Below, one piece after another: positions 51,833 to 60,865 of a DNA stretch of 64,000 nt; position 1 is the first letter of the stretch, and each line of letters opens with the position of its first letter. This DNA comes from Aurantiochytrium sp. KH105 (taxonomy: Eukaryota; Sar; Bigyra; Thraustochytrida; Thraustochytriidae), in the NCBI GenBank assembly GCA_003116975.1, contig BGKB01000229.1, positions 1-64,000 on the forward strand. The letters run 5' to 3'. The position numbers were made by a program, and so were the translations under genes. Below the pieces are notes generated by a model that saw nothing but the letters and a program-made list of their open reading frames with translations, did no database searches and was not told the origin of the DNA.

Positions 51833-52271
51833 AGCTACAAAAGACGATTTTAGAGTGCATTTTATTTTTTGGTGGACACACATCTTTCAAGTATCTAGAA
51901 AACAAAGGACGCCCTTTTTCGAGGCTACGTCTTCTGATCTTTGACCTAAGTACACTTGATCCTCTCCTTCATTCCATACAAAAAAAGTCAGTTCGCTTAA
52001 TGACGATTGGGGTATGAATAGGACATGTACTCGCAGTATGTCGGAGTAGGCGACATGGGGCACGCAAAAAGAATCAGAAGTTGACATTTTTGGGGATTAA
52101 AAAAAAAAAAGGAAACTAGCTCAGTAGGTCGCGTGAGCTGAGCTCGCCTTTTGGAAAGAAAAAAAGGAAAACTTGCGATGGCGCGGCCCGAGCGCCCTCG
52201 CAAGCCACCGTTCACAAGCTGACCGGCGCTTTCAGGTGACACCGAAAATCTTGCACAAGACCTTTCTTTGC
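51833..52271. other. Convergent intergenic region
   Basis: Between the 3' ends of RFC1 and the zinc-knuckle gene. AT-rich, with A runs at 52097-52110 and 52157-52166. No coding sequence supported. Confidence 0.6.
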
Positions 52272-53396
52272 TCACCTCCGACGCCGCTTTGAGTCTCGCC
52301 TATACGACTCACCACCGTAGCTTTTACGTTTTCCGTACGATTGATTGCGACTGCCAGCAAAGCCGGTGGGCTGACGATAATACGAACCACTTGGCGCACT
52401 ACGTCGCCGGCCTCTCGAGGAAGGCCGCGGGCACATGGCAGCAATATGACCCTGTTGTCCACAATTGTAGCACGTTGCCAAAGCAGCTCCATGAGACTCT
52501 TGCTCGCTCGCGCGAGGCTCTGGGCAACTCTCGTCGAAATGAGCTCCCGCACAATTAGAGCAACTGCCATTGGGCACTCGACTTCGCGACTGGCCCTCGA
52601 GCCCCTTCGAGTACGAGGTCTGGTGGCAATTGACGTGACCAAGCTTGAAGCATTGCATGCATACTACACTGCGCAGTTCCGAAAAGTTGACGCGACGGCG
52701 AGGTTTAAGAAGTTTTTCGTGAATGACGACCCCGACTGAGCTTGTACAATCCCTGGAAAGGTGACCGGTCCGCCCGCACTTGTAGCAAATGATTTGCGGG
52801 CAATCTTTCTGCTCGTGGCCCGTCTCGCCGCACAAGAGACAACTCCGTGCCGCGGGGGCCTGCAAACACTCGGCTTGCATATGGCCCTTTTCTCCGCAGC
52901 GGCGGCACGTCGGAGCCTCAAAGTAGCGGAAGGCGCCACCGCTTTGCCTTCGAGCTTGGCCGTTCACTGCCCCAAACTCCTCCTCCTCGTCGTCATCATC
53001 GTCAATTGCGTCGTTTTTTGCGTCGTTGTTGCTCTCATTCGATTCGACAATCTGGATGTCGTCGTCGTCGTCGTCGTTGTTGTTGTTGTTGTTGTTGTTC
53101 TCGTCCTCTTCGCGAGGGCGTTTTGCAGAGCTGGCGGCGGCGGCGGCGGCGGCGGCAGCAGCCTCGGCGTCCACGGCCTGGCGCTCCGCCCCATCTCCCT
53201 GCATGGCGGCCTTGTCCTCCTCGCCAAGCTCTTCCTGGTCCTCCTCGTCGGACCCTTCGCACACGTTCACGAGCTTGTACTTGTTGCGCGCCTCGCCGGC
53301 CCCCTCCTCCTCGTCCTCCTCCCCGCGCCGCGCGCCGCGCGCGGCCCCGCCCGCCTCGCTCTCCGACGACGAGTCCTCGCCGTGGAAGACCGCCAT
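52272..53396 (-). CDS. CCHC zinc-knuckle protein, AIR1/2-ZCCHC7-like
   Basis: 374 residues from ATG 53396. The N-terminal half is highly acidic with low-complexity runs (poly-Ala, poly-Asn, poly-Asp). The C-terminal half has six Cys/His knuckles. Four are canonical CX2CX4HX4C (CRRCGEKGHMQAEC, CLLCGETGHEQKDC, CYKCGRTGHLSRDC, CYNCGQQGHIAAMC). Two are altered (CMQCFKLGHVNC, CSNCAGAHFDESC). The basic tail is RS/RR-rich. Knuckle number and spacing resemble yeast Air1/2 and ZCCHC7, RNA-binding subunits of the TRAMP complex that feeds nuclear exosome substrates. The stop codon lies in GAGGTGAGC, a perfect donor sequence, so an extra 3' exon is possible. Divergent from the DUF1764 gene. Confidence 0.82.
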   Translation of the reverse strand: MAVFHGEDSSSESEAGGAARGARRGEEDEEEGAGEARNKYKLVNVCEGSDEEDQEELGEEDKAAMQGDGAERQAVDAEAAAAAAAAAASSAKRPREEDENNNNNNNNDDDDDDIQIVESNESNNDAKNDAIDDDDDEEEEFGAVNGQARRQSGGAFRYFEAPTCRRCGEKGHMQAECLQAPAARSCLLCGETGHEQKDCPQIICYKCGRTGHLSRDCTSSVGVVIHEKLLKPRRRVNFSELRSVVCMQCFKLGHVNCHQTSYSKGLEGQSRSRVPNGSCSNCAGAHFDESCPEPRASEQESHGAALATCYNCGQQGHIAAMCPRPSSRGRRRSAPSGSYYRQPTGFAGSRNQSYGKRKSYGGESYRRDSKRRRR

Positions 53397-53622
53397 GCCG
53401 CGCGGCCCGCCTCGTTCCCGCTCTGCGCTGCCTGCGCTGCAGACGCCGCCGCGGCGTGCCGCGGCGTGCCCGGCCCCGGTCGAAGGGAAAGCGCCATGGC
53501 CACGAACCAGTGACCCAGGCCTTCTCCTCCTCCTGCGCAGCCGCCGCAGACCCGAGCCGCAGACCCGAGTCGCCCGAGCGGAGCCCGAGCGCGGGTCCGC
53601 GGGGCCGCGAGCCGCGGGCGCG
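53397..53622. promoter_or_regulatory. Compact bidirectional promoter region
   Basis: Only 226 bp separate the divergent ATG codons at 53396 (minus) and 53623 (plus). The segment is very GC-rich with no clear TATA box. Both transcripts must start within it or overlap, so a shared promoter is likely. The zinc-knuckle frame stays open through it but loses family-like content upstream of its ATG. Confidence 0.5.
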
Positions 53623-54039
53623 ATGGGGCGCAAGCGCGCGCGGCGCGAGGCGGCGGCGGCGGCGGCGAATGAGGACGAGAAGGCGGCGCCGGAGAGGGGC
53701 TCCGGGGAGAAGGGCAAGGGGGCGAACAAGGGCGCGGCGCTGAGCGCGCTCGACGAGCTCTTCTCCGACGCCGGCGCCAAGGTGCGCGAGCGCAAGAAGA
53801 AGGAGCGGGAGCAGGAGGAGAAGGACGCCGCCGAGGAGCGCGCCGAACGCGAGGCGCGCAAGAGGAGACGCAAGGAGGACGAAAAGGAGGCCAAGGCCAA
53901 CAAGTTCTACGTCGACGACCTCACGCCCATTCGCCTCGATCCCGAATCAGGGTTCCCCGTGTACCGCGAAGAAGACTTGCGCATTGGACAAGGCGGAGAC
54001 ACTGCGGACTGTCCCTTTGATTGCAAGTGCTGCTACTGA
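53623..54039 (+). CDS. DUF1764-family small basic protein
   Basis: 138 residues, intronless. The first 85 residues are Lys/Arg/Glu/Ala-rich and probably helical or disordered. The C-terminus carries the hallmark block of DUF1764: a PIRLDPESGFPVYREEDL stretch, then IGQGGDTADCPFDCKCCY, where four closely spaced Cys end the protein. The function of the family is not established; the basic composition suggests nuclear or nucleolar location. The conserved Cys-rich terminus fixes the frame and stop. It shares a 226-bp upstream region with the zinc-knuckle gene. Confidence 0.88.
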   Translation: MGRKRARREAAAAAANEDEKAAPERGSGEKGKGANKGAALSALDELFSDAGAKVRERKKKEREQEEKDAAEERAEREARKRRRKEDEKEAKANKFYVDDLTPIRLDPESGFPVYREEDLRIGQGGDTADCPFDCKCCY

Positions 54040-54344
54040 GGGGGCGGAATTTCTCGTGAAAAAGAGAGAGAGAGAGAGAGAGATACATCTGCCCCGCGCT
54101 GCATGCGCTGCACTGCAATGCACTGTACTGCAATGCATGAATCATGAACTAAAAAATCGATGTGGCTGCTGTTTGTTTCGTGCTTGGATTGATTGGTGGA
54201 CAGCTCCGTCGTGGGCTTGGGCTTCCGCGGGTGGACAAATAATGAAACGTACGCTCACACTCGCTCGGCTGCCAACTGCTTGCTTGGCTCGTGCCACTTG
54301 CGTTCTACTCACTTGCTTGCTACGTGATCGCTTGCATGCCGGAA
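54040..54344. other. Convergent spacer with GA microsatellite
   Basis: Between the 3' ends of the DUF1764 and acid phosphatase genes. Contains (GA)n at 54060-54083 and a GCATGCGCTGCACTGCAATG imperfect repeat near 54100-54130. No gene. Confidence 0.6.
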
Positions 54345-55995
54345 CTATTTCTCGGCAGGAAGCTTGCAGGCCTCCTCAATCTGGTGCTCAGCGAGCACAA
54401 AGGGTTCGAGGGCGTCGTGGAGACTCTCCTTGGTGTACAGGGACGGGTACTTGGGGTGAGGGACGAGATGGTGCAGCTTGAGGGCCTCGCCATTGAGAAC
54501 GACGCGCACGTACTCCTTGCCGGCCTTGGCATCTTCCCAGCGCTCAAAGACGAGGTCCGAGCAAAAGGGCGGCCAGTCCCGAGTACGCGCATCGGTGCCC
54601 TCCGGATCGAGTCCCATCAAAAGCATAATGATTGTCCAGTCGTGACCCGAGTGCACAATGAGACGATGCGCCTCATCCGGAGCGGCGTTGAGACTTTCCA
54701 CGATTCGAATAAGCATGCGTCCTGCATGAAGTCGTGTTGCCTCGTCACGCGTGGCCGATGAACCGCCAGAGAACATGCTACGAATGCGCGCGGCATCCAA
54801 GCGCTGAAGGCGACCAAGGAGGTCTTTGACCTCGTCGGCGCCTTCCGGGAGAGGCTTGCCGTGAGCATCGCGTGCGAAGAATTCATCGCGAAAGACTGAC
54901 AGCATAAAGGCACCAAATCGTTTCGCAGGAACTTCCATTTCGACCTTTTCCTGTAATTCTTTGAGCAAAGCGGCAGCTTCCTTGGTATACTCGTTGCTAA
55001 GTCGACTCACGCCTTCCTTGAAAAAAGACTTGAGACGCGGACACCATTTACCAAAGTTCGGTGCACCCCACTCTTCTTCACTTTCATCGCGCAAGTGAAT
55101 GGTCGCGGGGCAATCTTCTGTAATTTGCGCGGGAAACATGCCCGAGAGAACGCCTTGGACAGTCTCGATGGTGCGTTCTGTCGACGTCGACCGCACATAA
55201 ATGTGCTCTCTGGCCGTCTTCCAGTCGGTGCTGAGAAATCCCTGGTCAAGATAACGCACACGCAGACGCTCGCCAAGGTCGACACCCTGCTGCATGCCGA
55301 CCTTTGTCAGGCGCGCGGGAAGCGCGCCTCCCTGCAGCAGGAATAAGACAACAGATAGTCGGCCAGTAAAGCGATCCGTCAGCTATGCGTACCAGGACAA
55401 AAGAATATGAAAAGGGCTCGCATCGAAGTGGAGCGAAGCAAAGTGAAGTAAAGCGAAACGCAACGTACCTTGAGAGCGCCTTTGCCACGATGCTCGGAAC
55501 GATCGATCGTGGAAACTTCCTTTGCAGAAACATCTTGCGTCTCTCCTGTCTCCTCGTGACGACGAATGACCTTGATGGCAGCGAGATTGAGCTTGTCCTT
55601 GTCGGAGATCTCAGACTCGAGCCACGTCACGGCGCATGGATCATCTTCACTGCGAACACCTGCGCAAGTAATCGTGCGACACAAGGCAAATCAAGCAAAG
55701 TTGGATATATGCACTCGTCAGCGGTTGTTGTGAATGCCATAGGCGCCCGTCGTTGTCCATTTCTCTGCCAGGGATGGATGCATCGTGAAGCTGGTCACCG
55801 GGTCGACTTACTGAATGGTGTCCGCGCGCCATGGCGATGAACAACACAGAGTTGAACGAGGTCAAGACCCGGTCCGGGCTGCAAGCGTGGCGGCGCTTCG
55901 GCGCGCGCGCCCGCAGGCGTCCAGACCGCCGCAGCGCCACCAAGGAGCGCAACGCTCGCGCAAGGCAGCGCTTGCCGCGCAAGAGAGCGGAACAT
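54345..55995 (-). CDS. Histidine acid phosphatase, three exons
   Basis: 453 residues from exons (minus strand) 55995-55812, 55659-55469 and 55331-54345. Introns have GTAAGT and GTACGT donors and CAG acceptors, phases 1 and 0. The N-terminus (MFRSLARQALPCASVALLGG) is a signal or mitochondrial targeting sequence. The catalytic HRHGARTP motif lies near residue 53 at the end of exon 1; His of RHG is the phosphorylated nucleophile of this superfamily. The partner motif SGHD lies in exon 3 (LIVHSGHDWTIIMLLMGLD). The substrate-side arginine is probably in YVRSTSTERT, matching the family RSTD-R-T block. Size and motifs fit lysosomal/secreted acid phosphatases and the ACP6 lysophosphatidate phosphatase group; the substrate cannot be fixed. 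Confidence 0.9.
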
Positions 55996-56326
55996 CCTGG
56001 GAAGCCGAGCGTGAAAGTATGTATATCTTGTCTGCTGGCACTGTGTGAGTCAGTCTCCCTGTTGCATCTTCGAGGGGGCGACCGGCTGCGGAAGCAACAA
56101 TGCCGGAACGAACATCGACGACTCGAATGAGATCAAATAAAGTGGGACACAATGAGAGCGATTGCAACGTTTAAAGGTGGAGGAACAGGGAGTAGAGTAG
56201 AGTAAAGTGGAGTAAAGTCGATTGGGATGAATTACACCAGAGTAGTTCGTGAACTTATTCGTACGTTGCATGCTTGGCCAAGCTGCGAGGAAATTGAGCG
56301 AGCTCAAGAAAATGTCGACTTGGAGG
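55996..56326. other. Short intergenic region
   Basis: 331 bp between two minus-strand genes, so it holds the 3' end of the upstream gene and the promoter of the phosphatase. A GAGTAGAGTAGAGTAAAGTGGA run lies at about 56190-56215. No gene. Confidence 0.55.
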
Positions 56327-57325
56327 CTATTTGGGGCAGGACTCAGCAAGCTTAATTTCCTCCGCAGTGAGCGTAGGCTCGAGGCCAAGAATGTCGAGGC
56401 AGTCTTGCAGTACTTGCGAGCCGCGCGATGAGTACAGTTTTTCGGCCCTGATCCAGCGCGAGGACTGGAGGTGATCAGAATAGCCAAAGGCGCGCATGAC
56501 GTCGTCCTTGGACCACTCAATGGACTTTGGCTTGTCGATTGGCGTGAGCAATGGGAAGCCCACATTGTTTTTGCTCGTTCCACCCATGGAGAAACTGAGA
56601 CGCTGCCAAAATCGGTCCGCCTCGGCCTTGCTAACGATCCGCGTTTCCTTCACGCGCGCAATACGATTAAATGCACCGGCCCCTGAGCTTGTCATGAGAA
56701 AGATGTCGCCCGGTCGCACATGGGTAAAGATACGAGTAAAGAGTCCCTCGCAGAATCCCCAGAGATGCTGATTGTCGACATCCTTGACGGGGTGGTCCAG
56801 AGTGTGGTCGTTGACGCCCACGCGGCCAGTGGGCACAAGAAAGAGTCTACGGCGCGCGTCGTGCTCGCTTGGATCCATGTCCACGAGCGCTTGGTGTGTT
56901 TGTTTCCAGGCCTTGTACCTGGCTGTGAGCGCGGCGGCGCTCTCCTCGTTGTCGTTGTCGTTTTCAAAACTTTTGCCGGGCTCCGCGGCGTCATTGTTCT
57001 CTTCGGCGTAGCTGACCTCTTCTTCGCGAGGTCCGACGTCGCTGCCTTCGAGCGCGCCGTTAGCGGCCCCTTGCTGCAAGCGTGGCGACTTGCGCCGCGG
57101 CACCCTGGTTTTCGCAAAGCGTGTCCTGCTCGCCACGCTGGCTGCTTTCCTCCTCGCGGGGCCCGTTCGTTGGCGCTTTGTCGCCCTCGTCGCGCCTTGC
57201 GCGGTCCTCTTGGCTCCCGTTGCCGCCGTTGGCGCAGCCGGGACCTCGATGCCGAGGTCCGAGAGCATGCGCTGGTTCTCCTCGATCTGCGCGCGTCGCC
57301 GCTCCTCGTACGAGAGGTCGGGCAT
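56327..57325 (-). CDS. Probable nuclear protein with EVE/PUA-like C-terminal domain
   Basis: 332 residues from ATG 57325. It opens with a helix, YEERRRAQIEENQRMLSDLG, of the kind found at the start of some chromatin proteins. A Lys/Arg-rich region (KRQRTGPARRK, PRRKSPRL) follows that should act as a nuclear signal, then an acidic stretch. The C-terminal half looks globular (about 185-320). VRPGDIFLMTSSGAGAFNRI, VKETRIVSK, and FGYSDHLQSSRWIRAEKLY suggest an EVE/PUA-like fold, a class that reads modified bases. That fold call is tentative: it rests on pattern only, and I know no named orthologue. Divergent from RRP40. Confidence 0.65.
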   Translation of the reverse strand: MPDLSYEERRRAQIEENQRMLSDLGIEVPAAPTAATGAKRTAQGATRATKRQRTGPARRKAASVASRTRFAKTRVPRRKSPRLQQGAANGALEGSDVGPREEEVSYAEENNDAAEPGKSFENDNDNEESAAALTARYKAWKQTHQALVDMDPSEHDARRRLFLVPTGRVGVNDHTLDHPVKDVDNQHLWGFCEGLFTRIFTHVRPGDIFLMTSSGAGAFNRIARVKETRIVSKAEADRFWQRLSFSMGGTSKNNVGFPLLTPIDKPKSIEWSKDDVMRAFGYSDHLQSSRWIRAEKLYSSRGSQVLQDCLDILGLEPTLTAEEIKLAESCPK

Positions 57326-57975
57326 CCTGGCGACCTTTTCGGGACGCAGCGCAGCGCAGAGCAGCACAGGGCGACGCAACGTAACGTAATGCAGCGCAGC
57401 GCAGTGCCAGGCCGCTCGGCGGGCAGTGCAATCAATCGGTACTGGCAAACCTTGTTGGCAGGCCCACCAGCTTGCATTAGCTAGCTGCAAACGGCGCGCT
57501 GTTTTTCCCTCGCCCTTTGATTTCCCTTTTATTCATCTTACAAAGCGGCAGCCCCGAATTTGCGTTGCGCAAATCACTTTTTTCTTTTTTTGCTTTTTGC
57601 TTTTTGCGTTGCGCAGTGGGCTTGATGGCGGGTGGTGAGTGAGTGCGATGAGTGCGCAGCGACCACCGCGCGTGAGCGAGCGACCATTCACGCCAAGGTG
57701 CCGCCAGAGAAAGCAGTGGCACGGGGAGCTTGACGAAAGGGCCGGAAGCCACGCGCAGGGCGCCGGCGGAGCGGATCCGCGCGGGTTATAACAAGTGGCT
57801 CTGCGTGCGCCAGCGGGCCCGAACGCGAAAGTAGGCGTGGGTGGAGCAGGCATCGGTTGGCTGGAGCGAGGAGGAGGACGACGACGACGACGACGACGAC
57901 GACGACTACTTAGAATCTCAGGTTGCTCGACCTCAGCCAGCTTGCTTGACTCCGTCACCACATCAGAGGTTCACC
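57326..57975. promoter_or_regulatory. Shared upstream region of the nuclear-protein and RRP40 genes
   Basis: 650-bp divergent spacer. It includes a T-rich TTTTTGC repeat (57579-57610) and a GAG/GAC trinucleotide run at 57870-57906. The RRP40 frame is open through that run back to a stop near 57832 and would encode an acidic stretch (EEEDDDDDDDDDDYLES), but only a GTG is available as start. I treat it as 5' leader. Confidence 0.5.
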
Positions 57976-58809
57976 ATGGCGGGCGATAGCACCAAGACCG
58001 CAGATAACTTTTTGGCGGGCCTCGAAGGGGAAATGGGCGGCGTGCCAGCAAATTTTGCAGAATTCAAGCCGACGGCAGTCTTTGTGGGCCAGGATGTCAC
58101 GCAGGAGCTCTCGCGCTTTGGCAAGCAGGTCCAAACAGGGAGTGGACTGCACCAGCTGCGCGACAAGGTCGTGGTGACGCAGGCTGGTGTTCTCCACTTT
58201 GAGCAGCCCAACATTTACTGGGTCGAACACTACGATCACCTCTACCGGCCACGCCTCGAAGACAATGTCATTGCGGTCGTCACAGAAACCTATGCGGAAT
58301 CATACCATATGGACATGCGTTGCGGCTCGATGGCACAACTGCCAACACTCGCCTTTGATGGTGCTAGCAAGCGCAACAGGCCTACGTACAAGGTCGGGAC
58401 CCTCGTTTACGCACGCGTGGCCCAGGTTCACAAGGACATGGATCCGGAGCTCAGCTGCATGGTGCTCAGTGGCCCCAAGAAAGATTGGATGACCGGCGAG
58501 TCCCTTTACGGCGAGCTCAAGGGAGGATATGTATTTACGTGCTCGCTCGGCCTCGCCAATCGACTCTTGGACGAGCGCTGCGCGATTCTCCCAACGATCG
58601 CGAGCCATGTGCCCTATGAAGTTGCCGTCGGTGCCAACGGCATGATTTGGATCAATGCGCGGCGCTCCGAGGAGATTGCGCTCATTTGCAACGCAGTTAA
58701 GGCTTGCGAGTTTTTGCCAGATGCTCAAGTGCCTGCACTTATTCGAGACCTCGTCAAGACCGCCGCTCTTAAGCCCAAGGAGGACGCGGAAAAGGGGGAC
58801 AAAAACTAG
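57976..58809 (+). CDS. RRP40: Exosome subunit RRP40 (EXOSC3)
   Basis: 277 residues from ATG 57976, in the good context CACCATGGC. RRP40 is an S1/KH cap protein of the RNA exosome and guides RNA into the complex. An N-terminal domain (to about 105) precedes the S1 region (NVIAVVTETYAESYHMDM, LPTLAFDGASKRNRPTYKVG, LVYARV). The KH region has YVFTCSLGLANRLL, VPYEVAVGANGMIWINA and KACEFL. The KRNRP and GxNGxIW blocks separate RRP40 from RRP4 and CSL4. No intron. Together with the AIR-like gene and SEN2, it gives this window three nuclear RNA-processing genes. Confidence 0.93.
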   Translation: MAGDSTKTADNFLAGLEGEMGGVPANFAEFKPTAVFVGQDVTQELSRFGKQVQTGSGLHQLRDKVVVTQAGVLHFEQPNIYWVEHYDHLYRPRLEDNVIAVVTETYAESYHMDMRCGSMAQLPTLAFDGASKRNRPTYKVGTLVYARVAQVHKDMDPELSCMVLSGPKKDWMTGESLYGELKGGYVFTCSLGLANRLLDERCAILPTIASHVPYEVAVGANGMIWINARRSEEIALICNAVKACEFLPDAQVPALIRDLVKTAALKPKEDAEKGDKN

Positions 58810-59096
58810 TTACGCGCTGACTGCGTGCGTTCCTGTCAGGGATGCCGTTTGAATGTCTGCAGCTTTGATTTTATAATTAAAAACAGGGGATGCTTGCACA
58901 CATGCATGCACGCTTGCGCGAAAACATGCACAGCAGCGCTCGATGACACAACGGGGTCCCGCATTAACTTAGTGTACACTTTCTCTTTTCTCCTTTTTAT
59001 TTGTCTTTTCGAAATACAAAGAAGCTAACGCGCTGGCTGCAGACCGACCTGCAGGGGCATATGCAGCAGCTTTGCGCAGCGATGCTAAGAAGTCTG

Positions 59097-60187
59097 CTAC
59101 CTTGGTGGCTCTGGCACAGGTGTGGCGTCTTCATGCACCTGCGAAGCCCCTTGCCCTTCATTAGCGCCCTGGCGTTTCTTCGCCTGTTTGTCGAGTTTCG
59201 CCTTCTTCCGCCGCGCAACTTTTTGTGCGGGATCCACAAGCTTTTGGGCAAGTTTGCGGTGTGGTGCGCGTTCTTTTCCGACCTGCTCGTGCTGAAGAAC
59301 CCAGCGCAGCATGATGGAGAACTCCACGTCGGCACACGTTCCACCCTCTTCGATATTGCCAAGGTTGCGCACCTCGCACAGCATGAGCTCCTTTCCCGTC
59401 TGGTTTGCGACGCGCATCTCACGCGTGACATCAATCCAGGGCCCTTACGCACGCCAACCACATGAATGTCAGTGTTTTGTTTTGTTTTGTTTTGCTTCTC
59501 TTTCCTTTTCTTTTTCCCCATGATCTCGTGTCTTCGCACGCAGGAACAATGATCAAACTTACATGCATCATCTGCGTCGTCCCGGATGAGAACGCAAAAC
59601 TGTGAGTGGAAAAAGTCGGGATCTCCCTGGTAGATTGCAAAGTGACCACCATAGGTTTGGCCCATTTTAATGACCCAGTTCTGTTTGCGCAAGTGCCTGT
59701 ACGCAGCGTACATGACGGCGAATCGACGCGGACTCGAAAAGGAAGGCGAATTTGCAAAGAGGTTCCATGCCTCTTGCTTGGAAAGCGTGACACTGCGGTC
59801 CGGGTCCCCCGGGCGTGCAACATGTAAGACATCCTCTGCAATGAGATGATACGCTTCGAGGAGTGTGAGCTTCCAGGGCTCGACGTGATTCGCGTCTGCG
59901 TCTAGGTCTCTGAATCTTCGGCGCTTCTTGCGCATGAACAATGGCTTCAGGGAGGCCGTCGTCGCGGACGAGCCATAGCATCCCAGTTCATAAATCTACG
60001 AGCCATCAACATCATCCATTCATCCATCGTGAGTGGAAAGAACATTCCGGATTTTTTGCACATTTCTGTTGATTGGCGCACTTACTCTACGAATATCCTC
60101 GCGTTTGTGGATGACGACATTGCCCGCAGCATACACGCCTTGCGCTGGGCCCGCCTCGCCACTGGTCGTCGTCGTCAGTGTTGTCAT
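59097..60187 (-). CDS. TSEN2: tRNA-splicing endonuclease catalytic subunit SEN2, three exons
   Basis: 293 residues from exons (minus strand) 60187-60086, 59995-59563 and 59443-59097. The introns are 90 and 119 nt with GTAAGT donors, phases 0 and 1; the second acceptor is AAG, so that junction is slightly less certain. Exon 1 gives VVIHKREDIRR, which joins to IYELGCYG, as expected in the SEN2 N-terminal domain. LTLLEAYHL follows. The nuclease core has the Tyr-His-Lys triad: Tyr in GQTYGGHFAIY, His in FFHSQFCVLI and Lys in NQTGKELMLCEV. SEN2 cuts the 5' splice site of pre-tRNA introns. The C-terminal 60 residues are basic and Lys/Gln-rich, suiting RNA contact or nuclear targeting. Confidence 0.9.
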
Positions 60188-60865
60188 TTGTCGTGTTTTA
60201 CGTGGTGTCCACGCTCGCCCGAGCCACGCTCGCTAGAGACGCCTTTGTCTAACGGTGGCGTGCTTCGTCTCCCGTCACGGCACGCCTTTGGCGTTGTCGG
60301 TTCGAGTGCGGAGAGCTCGTCCGTGGGGACCCTGTTCACCCGCTCGCCCAGCCTGCAGCGGCGGACTCATTGACTGACTGGGTGACTCTGCGCAAGCTTT
60401 CTTCAGTAGACAATGGGTACACACCTTGAGTCCCCGGATTCCATGCGCGTACCCCCTCTCCTTCTTCATGTTGGGCCACGAGTGACAAACTTGCAAGTTG
60501 TGTTGCAAGAAAAGTCCATCTTGAAGAAGGAGCACCAAGATCATCGCGCGCACGAGAAAGTGCCCGTGCTTCGTGCAATCGTTTGCGCAGGCCTCGTCGC
60601 TCGCAAGACCTCGACCCGCTGCGAAACACTTGAGGGACCAGGCTAACACGGGAAGGGAAGGGAGGTAGTAAAATAACGAACCGGAAACGAGGCAGAGAGC
60701 AAGGGGTGGGCGGGCCCTCCTCCATCAGCACCGCGAGCAAGAACGCAACTCGGACGAATACGTGCGTGCGTAGCACTACTAAATCCAGAGCTGGGCACGC
60801 GGAAGAAGTTGACAAAGGGCAGCTACTTGCCTGCGTGCGCGGGTGCGCATCGTAAAGAAAACAAG
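60188..60865. promoter_or_regulatory. Shared upstream region of SEN2 and ABHD18-like genes
   Basis: 678-bp divergent spacer. Frames across it are short and overlapping. The ABHD18-like frame extends left of its ATG only to a TTG at 60809. No gene and no distinctive repeat seen. Confidence 0.5.

Noticed and set aside
52761-53743. Plus-strand frames of 250-300 codons opposite the zinc-knuckle gene
   Set aside because: They are poly-Val, poly-Arg or poly-Pro from the complement of GAC and GCG runs. The CCHC knuckles on the minus strand are decisive.
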